NCBI GenBank assembly: GCA_900318995.1
Contig: ONMR01000020.1
Span: 1-54,251, forward strand
Direction: 5' to 3'
Source of the DNA: an uncultured Prevotellaceae bacterium
GTDB lineage: Bacteria; Bacteroidota; Bacteroidia; Bacteroidales; Bacteroidaceae
DNA: 54,251 bases
Each line of letters starts with the position of its first letter. Positions within the stretch are counted from its first letter, which is position 1. This document shows, in pieces, positions 27,891-36,815 of this stretch. The notes under the pieces were generated by a model. It was not told where the DNA came from and searched no databases. It was given only the letters and a program-made list of their open reading frames with translations. Both the position numbers and the translations under genes were made by a program.

Positions 27891-29273
27891 TCAGCTTTTG
27901 TGATTGTAAAGGTTTGTCGGATAATCACCGTTAAAGCAGGCGGTACAGAGCTCGCATCGGCCCATATCCCTGCCCGATGCCTTATAGAGCGATTCCAATG
28001 ACAGGTAGTACAACGAGTCGGCACCTATGTACTCACGTATCTCCTCAACGGTATGGCTGGAGCCGATAAGCTCCTCGGATGTACCCGTATCTACCCCGTA
28101 GTAACAGGGATATGCGTATTTTGGACTGGCAATGCAGACATGGACCTCGGTAGCCCCCGCTTCACGCAGCAAGCCCACGATACGGCGTGACGTGGTACCG
28201 CGCACAATCGAATCGTCAATAAGAATAACGCGCTTTCCGTTCACTATGCTGCGCACTGGCGACAGTTTCATACGGACGCCCTTGTCCCGCATCTCCTGCG
28301 TAGGCTGGATGAACGTACGTCCCACGTATTTGTTCTTGAGAAGACCCATCTCATACGGTATTCCGCTGGCCTCGGCATAACCCATGGCGGCACTCAGGCT
28401 TGAATCCGGGACACCAACCACGATATCGGCATCGACCGGATGCTCCTCATATAGCAGACGGCCAGACAGTTTGCGGAACGAGTGCACGTTACAGCCCTCA
28501 ATATCGCTGTCCGGACGCGCAAAGTAGATATACTCCATCACGCACATGCGGTGACTGCGCAGTTTTGAATAGTCATTGGAGCGTATGCCATGATGGTCTA
28601 TAGTAATAATCTCACCCGGATTGACATCACGTATGAACTCTGCACCTATGGCGTCGAATGCGCAGGTCTCACTGGCTACCACATACCCTTCGCCCAACCT
28701 TGCGATCGAAAGCGGATGAAATCCGTACTTGTCACGGCAGGCGTAAATTCTGTTGGGAGTCATAATAACCAGTGAGAATGCCCCTTCTATCATGTTCAGT
28801 GCATTGATAAGATTTATGATACGGTCCTCCTCACTTGGATCCTTCTTGATAAGATGCGCAAAGAGTTCGCTGTCCGATGTGGTCTGCAACAGACTGCCGC
28901 GACGTTCCAGATACATACGCAGTTCACGGGAGTTGATGATGTTTCCGTTATGCGCAATGGCAAAATTCCCGGTATAATGATGGAACGTGAACGGCTGTAT
29001 GTTTTCCAGACCGCCCACATTGGTAGTGGGATAACGCACATGGCCTATAGCAATGTTGCCGGTCAGTTCGTCAAGGTGCTTCTCGCCAAAAATCTCTATC
29101 ACCAGACCGGCACCCTTGTGCAGGTGCATCTGCCCGTCGGCATCGGCCGACACTATTCCGCAACCCTGCTGACCGCGGTGCTGCAGGCTGTGCAACGCAT
29201 AGTAGGCATACTGGGCGGCATTCTCCACACCGTATATCCCAAACACTCCGCATTCGTGATGTAACTCTTCCAT
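27891..29273 (-). CDS. purF: Amidophosphoribosyltransferase
   Basis: PurF commits PRPP and glutamine to purine synthesis. With start 29273 it is 460 aa: MEELHHECGVFGIYG puts the class II amidotransferase Cys at position 8, as expected with a short propeptide. The phosphoribosyltransferase domain has the PRPP loop VILIDDSIVRGTTSRRI. The open frame extends to 29345 over the end of glmS, which is not credible as coding. The C-terminal RCELCTACFNGDYP suggests Fe-S cysteines as in B. subtilis-type PurF. It lies 10 nt after glmS and 3 nt before pyrG. Confidence 0.97.
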   Translation of the reverse strand: MEELHHECGVFGIYGVENAAQYAYYALHSLQHRGQQGCGIVSADADGQMHLHKGAGLVIEIFGEKHLDELTGNIAIGHVRYPTTNVGGLENIQPFTFHHYTGNFAIAHNGNIINSRELRMYLERRGSLLQTTSDSELFAHLIKKDPSEEDRIINLINALNMIEGAFSLVIMTPNRIYACRDKYGFHPLSIARLGEGYVVASETCAFDAIGAEFIRDVNPGEIITIDHHGIRSNDYSKLRSHRMCVMEYIYFARPDSDIEGCNVHSFRKLSGRLLYEEHPVDADIVVGVPDSSLSAAMGYAEASGIPYEMGLLKNKYVGRTFIQPTQEMRDKGVRMKLSPVRSIVNGKRVILIDDSIVRGTTSRRIVGLLREAGATEVHVCIASPKYAYPCYYGVDTGTSEELIGSSHTVEEIREYIGADSLYYLSLESLYKASGRDMGRCELCTACFNGDYPTNLYNHKS

Positions 29274-29283
29274 ATTAGCGGAA

Positions 29284-31128
29284 TTATTCAACGGTAACTG
29301 ATTTGGCCAGGTTACGCGGCTGGTCCACGTCGCGCCCTTTGGCAATGGCTATGTGATATGCCAGCAGCTGCAGCGGAATGACGCTGAGCAGCGGCACCAG
29401 GCACTCCTCGGTGTCCGGTATCTCAAACGAGTAGTCCGATATGCCCTTGACATCCTTATCGCCCTCGGTCACGATGCTTATCACCCTGCCCTTACGAGCC
29501 TTGACTTCCTGAATGTTGCTCAGGATCTTGTCGTAATGGCCACGTTTGGGGGCTATCACCACAACCGGCATCTCATCGTCAATAAGGGCAATTGGACCGT
29601 GTTTCATCTCGGCTGCGGGATAGCCCTCGGCATGTATGTAAGATATCTCCTTGAGTTTTAGCGCACCCTCCAGGGCAATCGGATAGTTGTAGCCGCGTCC
29701 CAGGTAGATGAAGTTGTGCGCGTATGTAAATGTCTTGGCAAGTTCGGAGATTTGCTTGTCATGCTTGAGTATCTTCTCAATCTTGGCAGGAATATGCGGA
29801 AGTTCCGCAATGATGCGTTTCCTTAAATCATCCGATACGGTACCTTTCTCCTGCGCTATATTGAGCGCAAGCAGCAACAGTGTCTCAACCTGAGCAGTAA
29901 ACGCCTTGGTAGACGCCACACCAATTTCAGGGCCGGCATGAGTGTAACAGCCCGTATCGGCGGCACGAGCAATCGATGAGCCCACCACATTGCATATCCC
30001 AAACAAAAACGCACCCGATGCCTTGGCCAGCTGCATGGCTGCCAGAGTATCGGCCGTCTCACCCGACTGCGATATGGCAATCACCACATCATCGGGATAG
30101 ATAACCGGATTGCGGTAACGGAACTCCGATGAGTACTCCACCTCAACCGGAATGCGTGTAAGCTCCTCAATCAAGTATTTGCCTATAAGCGCAGCGTGCC
30201 ACGATGTTCCGCAGGCGCATATTATGATACGGCGGGCCTTGAGCAGACGGTCCTTATGGTCTATCACGCCCGACAGCTTTACAATTCCCAGTTCCGGATG
30301 CAGGCGACCGTTCATAACGGTCCGTGCCGTATCCGGCTGCTCATGAATCTCCTTGAGCATGAAGTGGGCAAAACCGCCCTTCTCTATCTGACTCAGGTTA
30401 AGTTCCAGTTTCTTGATGACTGTTGTCTGCTCAACACTTCGTAAGTCAGTGATTTTAAGATCCTTGCCGCGTTCAATAAAGGCTATCTGCTCCTCACCCA
30501 GATAGACCACGCGGTCCGTGTATTCAATGATCGGGGTGGCATCGGACCCAATCAGAAATTCGTCATCGCCAACTCCTATTATAAGAGGACTTCCCTTGCG
30601 TGCTGCAATCATGCGGTCGGGTTGGGTCTTGTCAACAATAACGATGGCATACGCGCCGATCACACTGTTAAGAGCCAGCGGTACAGCCTCCTCAAGGGTA
30701 ATTGAGTGGCTGTCCATTATGTATTGGATAAGCTGGATTATCACCTCCGTATCGGTCTCACTCTTAAAGTGATAGCCCTGGTTCTGGAGCTCGGTCTTAA
30801 GTGAGCGGTAGTTCTCTATGATACCATTATGGATTAGCGCCAGATTCCCGGATTCCGAGAAATGTGGATGGGCGTTGATGTCATTGGGCTCTCCATGAGT
30901 GGCCCAGCGTGTATGGGCTATGCCCACACTGCCGCTGATATCCTTACCCTCGATGGCACGTTCCAGGTCTGCCACCTTACCCTTGGTCTTGTAAATGACC
31001 AGATTGCCGTTGTCATTGATAAGCGCTACGCCAGCGCTGTCGTAACCGCGATATTCAAGGCGGGAGAGCCCCTTAAGCAGTATCGGGCATGCCTGTCGTT
31101 TACCGATATAACCTACAATTCCGCACAT
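29284..31128 (-). CDS. glmS: Glutamine-fructose-6-phosphate aminotransferase (isomerising)
   Basis: GlmS (614 aa) makes glucosamine-6-phosphate for peptidoglycan and LPS. MCGIVGYIGKRQACPILLKG gives the N-terminal nucleophilic Cys. RLEYRGYDSAG and GIAHTRWATHGEP are in the glutaminase domain. Two SIS sugar-isomerase domains follow (CGTSWHAALIGKYLIEEL; GRGYNYPIALEGALKLKEISY), ending DVDQPRNLAKSVTVE. No glmS-ribozyme-like sequence was recognised upstream; instead there is an Asn/Gln leader peptide and hairpin. It is the first gene of glmS-purF-pyrG, all three glutamine-using. Confidence 0.97.
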   Translation of the reverse strand: MCGIVGYIGKRQACPILLKGLSRLEYRGYDSAGVALINDNGNLVIYKTKGKVADLERAIEGKDISGSVGIAHTRWATHGEPNDINAHPHFSESGNLALIHNGIIENYRSLKTELQNQGYHFKSETDTEVIIQLIQYIMDSHSITLEEAVPLALNSVIGAYAIVIVDKTQPDRMIAARKGSPLIIGVGDDEFLIGSDATPIIEYTDRVVYLGEEQIAFIERGKDLKITDLRSVEQTTVIKKLELNLSQIEKGGFAHFMLKEIHEQPDTARTVMNGRLHPELGIVKLSGVIDHKDRLLKARRIIICACGTSWHAALIGKYLIEELTRIPVEVEYSSEFRYRNPVIYPDDVVIAISQSGETADTLAAMQLAKASGAFLFGICNVVGSSIARAADTGCYTHAGPEIGVASTKAFTAQVETLLLLALNIAQEKGTVSDDLRKRIIAELPHIPAKIEKILKHDKQISELAKTFTYAHNFIYLGRGYNYPIALEGALKLKEISYIHAEGYPAAEMKHGPIALIDDEMPVVVIAPKRGHYDKILSNIQEVKARKGRVISIVTEGDKDVKGISDYSFEIPDTEECLVPLLSVIPLQLLAYHIAIAKGRDVDQPRNLAKSVTVE

Positions 31129-31181
31129 AAAAAAACCTTTAATAAAGGGTGAAGGCTGATTCTAACTGAACCAGCCTTCAC
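31129..31181 (-). terminator. Attenuator hairpin abutting glmS
   Basis: On the minus strand GTGAAGGCTGGTTC pairs with GAATCAGCCTTCAC (14 bp, one G-T) around AGTTA (31149-31181). A second small hairpin, CCTTT/AAAGG, follows, and then seven T residues run directly into the glmS ATG. The 5' arm GGCTGGT (31170-31176) can pair with ACCAGTC (31227-31233) in the leader ORF. Because the T tract touches the start codon, translational control of glmS is an alternative to termination. Confidence 0.7.
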
Positions 31182-31215
31182 TCAAATTATCCAATAAGTA
31201 TTTCCAAAATCTCCG

Positions 31216-31290
31216 TCATATTATCCGACTGGTGAAACAACACGGGGAAACCGGAATCTGATTATTATTCAGATTCTGCTTGTCATTCAT
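31216..31290 (-). CDS. Asn/Gln-rich leader peptide of glmS-purF-pyrG
   Basis: A 24-codon ORF from ATG 31290. Residues 2-11 are NDKQNLNNNQ, then IPVSP, echoing the NNQVPMV(I)P tail of the glnK leader in shorter form. Eight codons after the last Gln comes ACC AGT C, able to pair with the downstream hairpin's 5' arm; the stop follows 8 nt later. A weaker example than the asnB and glnK leaders in Asn/Gln number, but with the same spacing and position. Inferred to sense Asn/Gln charging and tune glutamine-consuming biosynthesis. Confidence 0.65.
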   Translation of the reverse strand: MNDKQNLNNNQIPVSPCCFTSRII

Positions 31291-31347
31291 TTGGTTAGAC
31301 AGACAGTTATATGTAACCTTTCCCTCCATTATCATTTCAAATCGTCG

Positions 31348-31378
31348 CAAAAATACGCAGAAAAATTCAATTTGCAAT
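31348..31378 (-). promoter_or_regulatory. Promoter of the glmS leader transcript
   Basis: The minus strand has ATTG (31375-31378, one mismatch from TTTG), 19 nt, then TATTTTTG (31348-31355), a full TAnnTTTG match. The predicted start is near 31341, about 50 nt before the leader ATG. It lies just after the GH27 gene, for which no strong terminator is seen, so read-through into the leader is possible. Confidence 0.65.
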
Positions 31379-31405
31379 CAAATCAGATAAAAAAGTTTCA
31401 ATGTG

Positions 31406-32629
31406 TCATTTTTTATTGGGAGTGAGACGATACATTGCCACATCATGACCCGGAACTGTAACCTTGAGAGCCTTCTTGGTATTGCCGACCTTAGCTTTTT
31501 TAGCATTCTGTTCCCACAAGTTCTCAATGTTGTAGGTAATGGCATCGAAGGATGTTGACAAGTGACTCACCTCGTCATCTGTCAGGTTGTAGTCCTGCCA
31601 GTTGATGTTGCACTCCACCGGCTCGGTACCGCGGTTGAGCAGGCAGACAGCCCAGTCACCACCCTCCAGAGGCTTGAACCAGTACTCAATATCACCGTCT
31701 GTCTTGTAGCGCAGTCCCTGTACGCCAAGCTTGTCCTGGTCAATTGCTATCACCTTTTTGTTAAGGATTATGGCACGGGTGTCGTCGGTCATCTTGGACA
31801 GGTCGTTTCCAAGTATGAGCGGAGCGGCCATCATGCACCACATGCTGAAATGGGCGCGGTCCTCATTAACGCTCATACCGTTGCCAACCTCAAGCATATC
31901 GGGATCATTCCAGTGTCCCGGGCCTGCATACTTGCGCAGCGGAGCATTCTGGTCAATAATGCTCAATACGGTCTGTCCCCATCCGCGCTGACGCGGGTTG
32001 CCGGCAAAACGGGCAGTGATATCTCCTGTAGTACGCCATGAGTGACCTATGTTCTCAGCCCACTCCCAGGGTTTGTTACTACCCCACTCGCACATGCTGA
32101 AGAATATTGGACGGCCTGCAGCACGCAGAGCATCACGCATCAGGGCATATGCGCCGCGCGGGTTGATGTTCTCGCTTGAACACCAGTCATACTTCAGATA
32201 GTCAATGCCCCAGCGTGCATACTGTATGGCATCCTGATACTCATGACCAAAGCTGCCTGTACGTCCGGCGCAGGTCTTACGGCCGGCATCGGAGTAGATA
32301 CCCAGCTTCATGCCTTTGGAGTGTACGTAATCTGCCAATGCCTCAATTCCTGAAGGAAATGTCTTGGGGTCAGGCTGAACGAATCCGTCGGCATCACGCT
32401 CACCATGCCAGCAGTCATCCATATTCAGATAAATGTAACCTGCATCCACCAGACCTTCGGCCACCATGGCATCGGCCTGCTCACGGATAAGTTTCTCACT
32501 GATGTTCTGTCCGAACTTGTTCCAGCTGTTCCATCCCATCTGAGGGGTATCGGCCAGCCCCTCCCATTTCTGTGCTGTTGCTACAAAAGGAATCAAAGCA
32601 ACAGCTACAAGATACAATAACTTTTTCAT
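31406..32629 (-). CDS. GH27 alpha-galactosidase
   Basis: An exported GH27 retaining alpha-galactosidase (407 aa from MKKLLYL; the frame also offers ATG 32635). A signal peptide ends near VATAQ. Family marks are PQMGWNSWNKFG, YIYLNMDDCWHGERD, GMKLGIYSDAG and the nucleophile in YLKYDWC (Asp148 with this start). The acid/base Asp203 is in SWRTTGDI, followed by DPDMLEVGNG. A small C-terminal beta domain follows. It removes terminal alpha-galactose, possibly also beta-L-arabinopyranose as in some relatives. It is directly downstream of the GH43 gene with stop and start touching, so the pair is one operon. Confidence 0.93.
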   Translation of the reverse strand: MKKLLYLVAVALIPFVATAQKWEGLADTPQMGWNSWNKFGQNISEKLIREQADAMVAEGLVDAGYIYLNMDDCWHGERDADGFVQPDPKTFPSGIEALADYVHSKGMKLGIYSDAGRKTCAGRTGSFGHEYQDAIQYARWGIDYLKYDWCSSENINPRGAYALMRDALRAAGRPIFFSMCEWGSNKPWEWAENIGHSWRTTGDITARFAGNPRQRGWGQTVLSIIDQNAPLRKYAGPGHWNDPDMLEVGNGMSVNEDRAHFSMWCMMAAPLILGNDLSKMTDDTRAIILNKKVIAIDQDKLGVQGLRYKTDGDIEYWFKPLEGGDWAVCLLNRGTEPVECNINWQDYNLTDDEVSHLSTSFDAITYNIENLWEQNAKKAKVGNTKKALKVTVPGHDVAMYRLTPNKK

Positions 32630-32634
32630 TATCA

Positions 32635-33474
32635 TTATTTTACAACTACAATCTTAATGCGTGCCTTCTCCTTGCCGGGGATAACCTGCATCTCCAGGGT
32701 CCCGGTGGTCTTGGCTCCCTCACCCAGCAATGTAAGCTTTGAGGTTACAGTCGGTTTGGGGTTTGACTCGTTTGATATCACCTGGGCATCGGTAAGCTGA
32801 CCTGACCAGAGAACCGGGCCATATGAGTGGCTCAGAGTCCAGGTTCCGGCGGTGATGTCATCAAACCAGTATTCGTTGACGTTCTCCTTGAGCATGATGT
32901 ATCTGGTGCCAGCACCCTGGGCATAGCCGGCATTACCTCCGCCGCCACGCTGTGCTATCTGTAACTCTGCGCCCAGGCCGATGGTCTCACGCGGGTTCTC
33001 GCGATACACAGGCAGACCGCTTGTAAATGCCTCCACATCAAAATAGTACTCCGGCTTGGTATTCATGCTATGCATGTATAGGTCATTCTTGCCATATACT
33101 ATATAGCTGTTGTAGAGTTTGTTCTTCTCAATACCGTAACGTATGATGTAACCGTCAGCACCGGCTACAGGCTCCCATATTACGTTGGCCTCACGACGGT
33201 CCTCCGGATTACGTACAGCCATGAACTTGGTTACCTTCTGGGTCTTCATCTTAGGTGTGGTACCGAATACGCGCAGGTCCTTGATGGAGAACTTGGCATC
33301 ATCGTATGTGGCCACATTCACAACCTTGACATAGCGGGCCTGTACGGGCTTTTCCAGCTCATTGTAGTCATGCTTGAGTTCCATCTTGTTCTGGGGCTTG
33401 CTTATGATCTTGGTCCAGTTGGAGTTATCGTCCGATACGAACACCTCATAGCACTGGTAGGACGGGCAGCACCT
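32635..33474 (-). pseudogene. Out-of-frame C-terminal part of the GH43 protein (discoidin-like and beta domains)
   Basis: This reading frame lacks its own convincing start; its apparent start is an internal GTG. It continues the F5/8-type-C-like domain begun in the upstream frame: YEVFVSDDNSNWTKI, then ARYVKVVNVATYDDAKFSIKDLRVFG. After that come a fibronectin-III-like part (ANVIWEPVAGADGYIIRYG), a Gly-rich loop (RGGGGNAGYAQGAG) and an Ig-like C-terminus. The -1 frame is entered at the six-G run at 33475-33480. A lost G in a homopolymer, assembly error or programmed slippage would all explain it. Its stop touches the GH27 start. Confidence 0.7.
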
Positions 33475-34742
33475 CCCCCCATCATACCGCCACCGAATCC
33501 GCCACGGCCACCGGCACGCTGAGCACCTATATGGTCCCAGTTAAGTTGGATGGCGTTGATGGTAGCCTTGTCGCCCAGGTCAACGGTAAAGAACTCACCG
33601 GCATCACCTGTTGCAGCCGCCCAGCAAGTCTTGAAATCCTCGTCCAAAGCCTGCCCGGGAGCATAGTTCTCAAAAGTTGATGATACAATAGCTTTCTTAT
33701 TGACAGACAGTAGTTTCCAGTTGACGTAATTGTCAACACCTGCTTTACGCTCTGCAGGATAATACTGCGGATAGTCGCCAAGAGCGGTGTTGGAGTACAT
33801 AACGCCCTGCTTATCGACTGCAGTAGGATAAATGGCCAGTTCCGATCCGCGGCCGCCCTCACCATACTGTGCGGGAATCATGCAGATGGTCCAGAAATTG
33901 CCGTTCTTGTCCTTGAAGGTGCTGCCGTGTCCGGCACCAACCTGGAAGCCGCTGGTCTTGAATGTAAGCGGGTTGTGCTCACTGTATGTGAACGGGCCCA
34001 TGGGGCTGTCAGATACATAAACACCGTGTGAATATGAGATGAACTCAAGGCCGATGGCTGCGTACTGAAGATAGTACTTGCCGTTATGCTTGATCATGTA
34101 CGGACCTTCAATCCAAGGCAGTTCCTCCGGACCGTAGTCGCGGCGGCCGTTGAAAATGGAATAGATCACATCCTCGGGCTTGCGGACCTCGAATCCGTGG
34201 TTCTTGATATCGCTCCAGAACAGAGGCTTGGGCTCACCTTTCTCCTTGAATGTGGTCTTGTCCAGCTCAACTACCTGGAACGGCATGATCTGAGACCAGC
34301 CGAAGTACATATACAGGCGGCCGTCATCATCCACAAACATATTGGCATCACCGTATCGGTCGCTTGACAGTTCACCTATCTTCTCCCACTGTCCCTTGTA
34401 CGGGTCAATGGCGCGATAGACGTTGCGGTTGTTCATGGAACAGCCAATCAGTTTGCCGTCCATCTCTACCACCGATACCACACCTGCAGGATAACCGGGA
34501 GCATCAACATAAGTCCAGTTCTGGAAATCGGGAGAATACCAGTATCCGCGTCTGTGGGACACAAAGAGGAAATAATTGTCCTCAAAGATAATAACAACCG
34601 GTTCACCGCCACGGATAGCCGGCTCGTTACCTACAACTACGTCTAGCGGATTACAGAATGTGTGCCTTGTCTGAGCAGGTACATCAATGAATGCCAGCAT
34701 AATAGCCATGCCGGCAACTGTCCATTTAAATAACTTTTTCAT
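33402..34742 (-). CDS. GH43-like glycosidase, N-terminal part, frameshifted
   Basis: A five-bladed-propeller glycosidase of the GH43 type (arabinofuranosidase/xylosidase superfamily). Signal peptide MKKLFKWTVAGMAIMLAFIDVPAQ. HTFCNPLDVVVGNEPAIRGGEPVVI is the first blade, WIEGPYMIKHNGKYYLQYA carries the likely acid Glu, and GAGHGSTFKDKNGNFWTICM is typical. From about residue 370 a discoidin-like domain starts (FTVDLGDKATINAIQLNWDHIG) but enters a Gly-rich loop (RAGGRGGFGGGMMGGG) and loses frame there. The last 20 residues in this frame are spurious. Start 34742 was chosen because the longer frame (34778) overlaps the promoter. Exact GH43 subfamily and substrate are not determined. Confidence 0.8.
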   Translation of the reverse strand: MKKLFKWTVAGMAIMLAFIDVPAQTRHTFCNPLDVVVGNEPAIRGGEPVVIIFEDNYFLFVSHRRGYWYSPDFQNWTYVDAPGYPAGVVSVVEMDGKLIGCSMNNRNVYRAIDPYKGQWEKIGELSSDRYGDANMFVDDDGRLYMYFGWSQIMPFQVVELDKTTFKEKGEPKPLFWSDIKNHGFEVRKPEDVIYSIFNGRRDYGPEELPWIEGPYMIKHNGKYYLQYAAIGLEFISYSHGVYVSDSPMGPFTYSEHNPLTFKTSGFQVGAGHGSTFKDKNGNFWTICMIPAQYGEGGRGSELAIYPTAVDKQGVMYSNTALGDYPQYYPAERKAGVDNYVNWKLLSVNKKAIVSSTFENYAPGQALDEDFKTCWAAATGDAGEFFTVDLGDKATINAIQLNWDHIGAQRAGGRGGFGGGMMGGGAARPTSAMRCSYRTITPTGPRS

Positions 34743-34775
34743 ATTGGTTGTAATTAGGTTAGCAATGCAATAATG

Positions 34776-34783
34776 CAAACTTA
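34776..34783 (-). promoter_or_regulatory. -7 element for the GH43-GH27 operon
   Basis: The minus strand reads TAAGTTTG, a full TAnnTTTG match, 33 nt before the ATG at 34742. No perfect TTTG at 19 nt. It is divergent from the SIMPL-domain gene. Confidence 0.55.
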
Positions 34784-34874
34784 AATAAAAATAGCATTTA
34801 CAAGTTCCTTTTTTTATAAAAAAGTGCCAACTTTACATTTCGTAAAAAGATCGGTAGTTCAAAATAACTCTAAT

Positions 34875-35558
34875 ATGAAGAATTCAACAAATTTCTGGGG
34901 ATTGCTGGCACTGGGTGTCTGCATTATCCTTGCTGTCGGCAAGTTTACCGGCACAAAGCGCGTAGTCAATGTAAAAGGCCTTGCCACTCAGGAGGTTTTG
35001 GCAGACCATGTAATCTGGCCTCTGGTTATTCAGGACGTTGACAATGACCTGATCAAACTCTACTCCACAATGGAGAAAAAGAGCAATGAAATCGTTAAGT
35101 TCCTCAAGGAAGGCGGCATTAAGGACAGTGAGATAAGCACCACTGCACCAACCGTTTATGACCGTACCGCAAACCGTTACTCAAACGAGTACATCGCCAA
35201 CCGCTATCAGATGCAGCAGGTGGTAACCGTAAGTTCGGATAACGTGGATCTGGTACGTCAGCTCATACTCAAGCAGGGTGAGCTTCTGAAGAAAGGAATT
35301 GCCATCGGCGGAAATGACTATGAGCATCAGGTGCAGTATGACTTTAACGGCCTGAACGAGCTCAAGCCCCAGATGGTCGAGGTTGCCACCCGCAACGCCC
35401 GTGAGGTTGCCCAGAAGTTTGCCGATGATTCCGGCTCCAAACTGGGTAAGATACAGACAGCATCACAGGGCCAGTTCTCCATCTATGACCGCGACAGCAA
35501 CACCCCGTGGATAAAGAACGTGAGAGTAGTCACCACGGTTACCTATTACCTTAAGTAA
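34875..35558 (+). CDS. SIMPL-domain (DUF541) membrane-anchored protein
   Basis: A 227-aa protein with one N-terminal transmembrane helix (WGLLALGVCIILAVGKF) and a periplasmic SIMPL domain: RVVNVKGLATQEVLADHVIW, then SNEIVKFLKEGGIKDSEISTTAP and YQMQQVVTVSSDNVDLVRQL. The frame is open to 34824, but MKNSTNFW at 34875 is the natural start. The function of bacterial SIMPL proteins is poorly known (envelope or oxidative stress roles suggested). It is followed without a gap by rsmG. Confidence 0.88.
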   Translation: MKNSTNFWGLLALGVCIILAVGKFTGTKRVVNVKGLATQEVLADHVIWPLVIQDVDNDLIKLYSTMEKKSNEIVKFLKEGGIKDSEISTTAPTVYDRTANRYSNEYIANRYQMQQVVTVSSDNVDLVRQLILKQGELLKKGIAIGGNDYEHQVQYDFNGLNELKPQMVEVATRNAREVAQKFADDSGSKLGKIQTASQGQFSIYDRDSNTPWIKNVRVVTTVTYYLK

Positions 35559-36182
35559 ATGGACCTGATTAGGAAATATTTCCCTGACCTGAGCAGCCTT
35601 CAGTATGAACAACTGGAGGCTCTCGGTCCGTTATATACAGACTGGAACAGCAAGATAAACGTCATATCCCGCAAGGACATTGACAACCTGTATGAGCACC
35701 ATATACTGCACTCCATGGCCATTGCCAAGGTTATAAGGTTTGCCCAAGGCACTCGTCTGGCCGATGTCGGCACCGGCGGCGGACTGCCCGGCATACCGCT
35801 TGCCATACTGTTCCCCGAGTGCAGTTTCACGCTGATAGACAGCATCGGCAAGAAGGTACGTGTGGCACAGGATATTGCATTGCAGATAGGCTTAAAGAAC
35901 GTGATATGCCGTCACGAGCGGGCCGAAGATGATAAGGACAGGTATGAATTCATATTGTCAAGAGGCGTAATGCCGCTGCCCGACCTCTGTTCGGTGGCCG
36001 GCCGCCTGATTGACCGGAAGATACAGCGCAACGCCTACCCCAACGGCGTAATATGCCTTAAGGGAGGCGACCTTACCGCAGAGATTGCCAGGTTCAGGAA
36101 GGTGGCCGAAATCACTGAGATCAGCAAATACTTCCAGGAGGAGTTTTTCAATGACAAGAAAACAGTTTACGTGCAGGTATGA
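35559..36182 (+). CDS. rsmG: 16S rRNA (guanine-527-N7)-methyltransferase
   Basis: RsmG/GidB (207 aa) methylates G527 of 16S rRNA. The SAM-binding motif ADVGTGGGLPGIPLAILFP is clear near residue 68, preceded by NVISRKDIDNLYEHHILHSM and followed by ILSRGVMPLPDL. The ATG comes immediately after the SIMPL stop, and its TGA overlaps the next start (ATGATG), giving a coupled plus-strand operon SIMPL-rsmG-MBL-DUF1573. Confidence 0.96.
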   Translation: MDLIRKYFPDLSSLQYEQLEALGPLYTDWNSKINVISRKDIDNLYEHHILHSMAIAKVIRFAQGTRLADVGTGGGLPGIPLAILFPECSFTLIDSIGKKVRVAQDIALQIGLKNVICRHERAEDDKDRYEFILSRGVMPLPDLCSVAGRLIDRKIQRNAYPNGVICLKGGDLTAEIARFRKVAEITEISKYFQEEFFNDKKTVYVQV

Positions 36183-36814
36183 TGCAGATCAAGTGCTTTG
36201 AGTTCAACTTTCTGCCTGTAAACACATACGTTGCCTGGGATGAGACAAAAGAGTCGGCCATAATCGATCCCGGCTGCTTCTATCCGGGTGAGACCGATAC
36301 ATTGGCCCAATTCATCAAGGATAACGGTCTGGAGGTTAAACTGCTATTGAATACGCATCTGCATTTTGACCACGTCTTCGGCAATACGTTTGTTGAAGAG
36401 ACATATGGTGTCAGGGCCCATGCCAATGACCTGGACACGCCTTGGATCAAAACCATGAGTGCCAGGCTGTCGGTATTCGGAATCAATTACAACGGACATG
36501 TCAATCCGATAGAGCCGCAGAATGTACTGAATGATGGTGACACTGTCAGTTTCGGGAATACAGTTTTCCACGTACTGCATATCCCCGGCCATTCACCCGG
36601 CAGCGTGGTATTCTGGAACAGGGAGCAACAGTGTGTCTTTACCGGCGACGTAATATTCCAGGGCAGCTACGGCCGCACCGATTTTCCCGACGGCAACCAT
36701 CAGGCACTCATGACAGGAATCCGCACAAAACTGCTCACTATGCCCGATGATACTATTCTCTATCCCGGCCACGGACCGTCCACAGTCATAAAACAAGAAA
36801 AAGCATATTACTGA
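36179..36814 (+). CDS. Metallo-beta-lactamase-fold hydrolase (glyoxalase II-like)
   Basis: A 211-aa MBL-fold hydrolase. The metal site is seen as NTHLHFDHVFG (HxHxDH), HIPGHSPGSVVFW, FTGDVIFQGSYGRTDFPDG and LYPGHGPST. This is the short glyoxalase II-like/YcbL type lacking the long C-terminal domain of GloB. The substrate is unknown; hydroxyacylglutathione-like thioesters are a family guess. It overlaps rsmG by 4 nt; a second ATG at 36182 is equally possible. Confidence 0.92.
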   Translation: MMQIKCFEFNFLPVNTYVAWDETKESAIIDPGCFYPGETDTLAQFIKDNGLEVKLLLNTHLHFDHVFGNTFVEETYGVRAHANDLDTPWIKTMSARLSVFGINYNGHVNPIEPQNVLNDGDTVSFGNTVFHVLHIPGHSPGSVVFWNREQQCVFTGDVIFQGSYGRTDFPDGNHQALMTGIRTKLLTMPDDTILYPGHGPSTVIKQEKAYY

Positions 36815-36815
36815 C

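Noticed and set aside
31129-31378. glmS ribozyme or a glutamine/T-box riboswitch upstream of glmS
   Set aside because: No glmS-ribozyme core, T-box motif or cyanobacterial glutamine-riboswitch sequence was recognised; the translated leader explains the structure better.
32635-33444. Independent gene starting at GTG 33444
   Set aside because: It has no signal peptide or promoter, and its first residues continue the discoidin domain of the upstream frame, so it is treated as the out-of-frame half of the GH43 gene.
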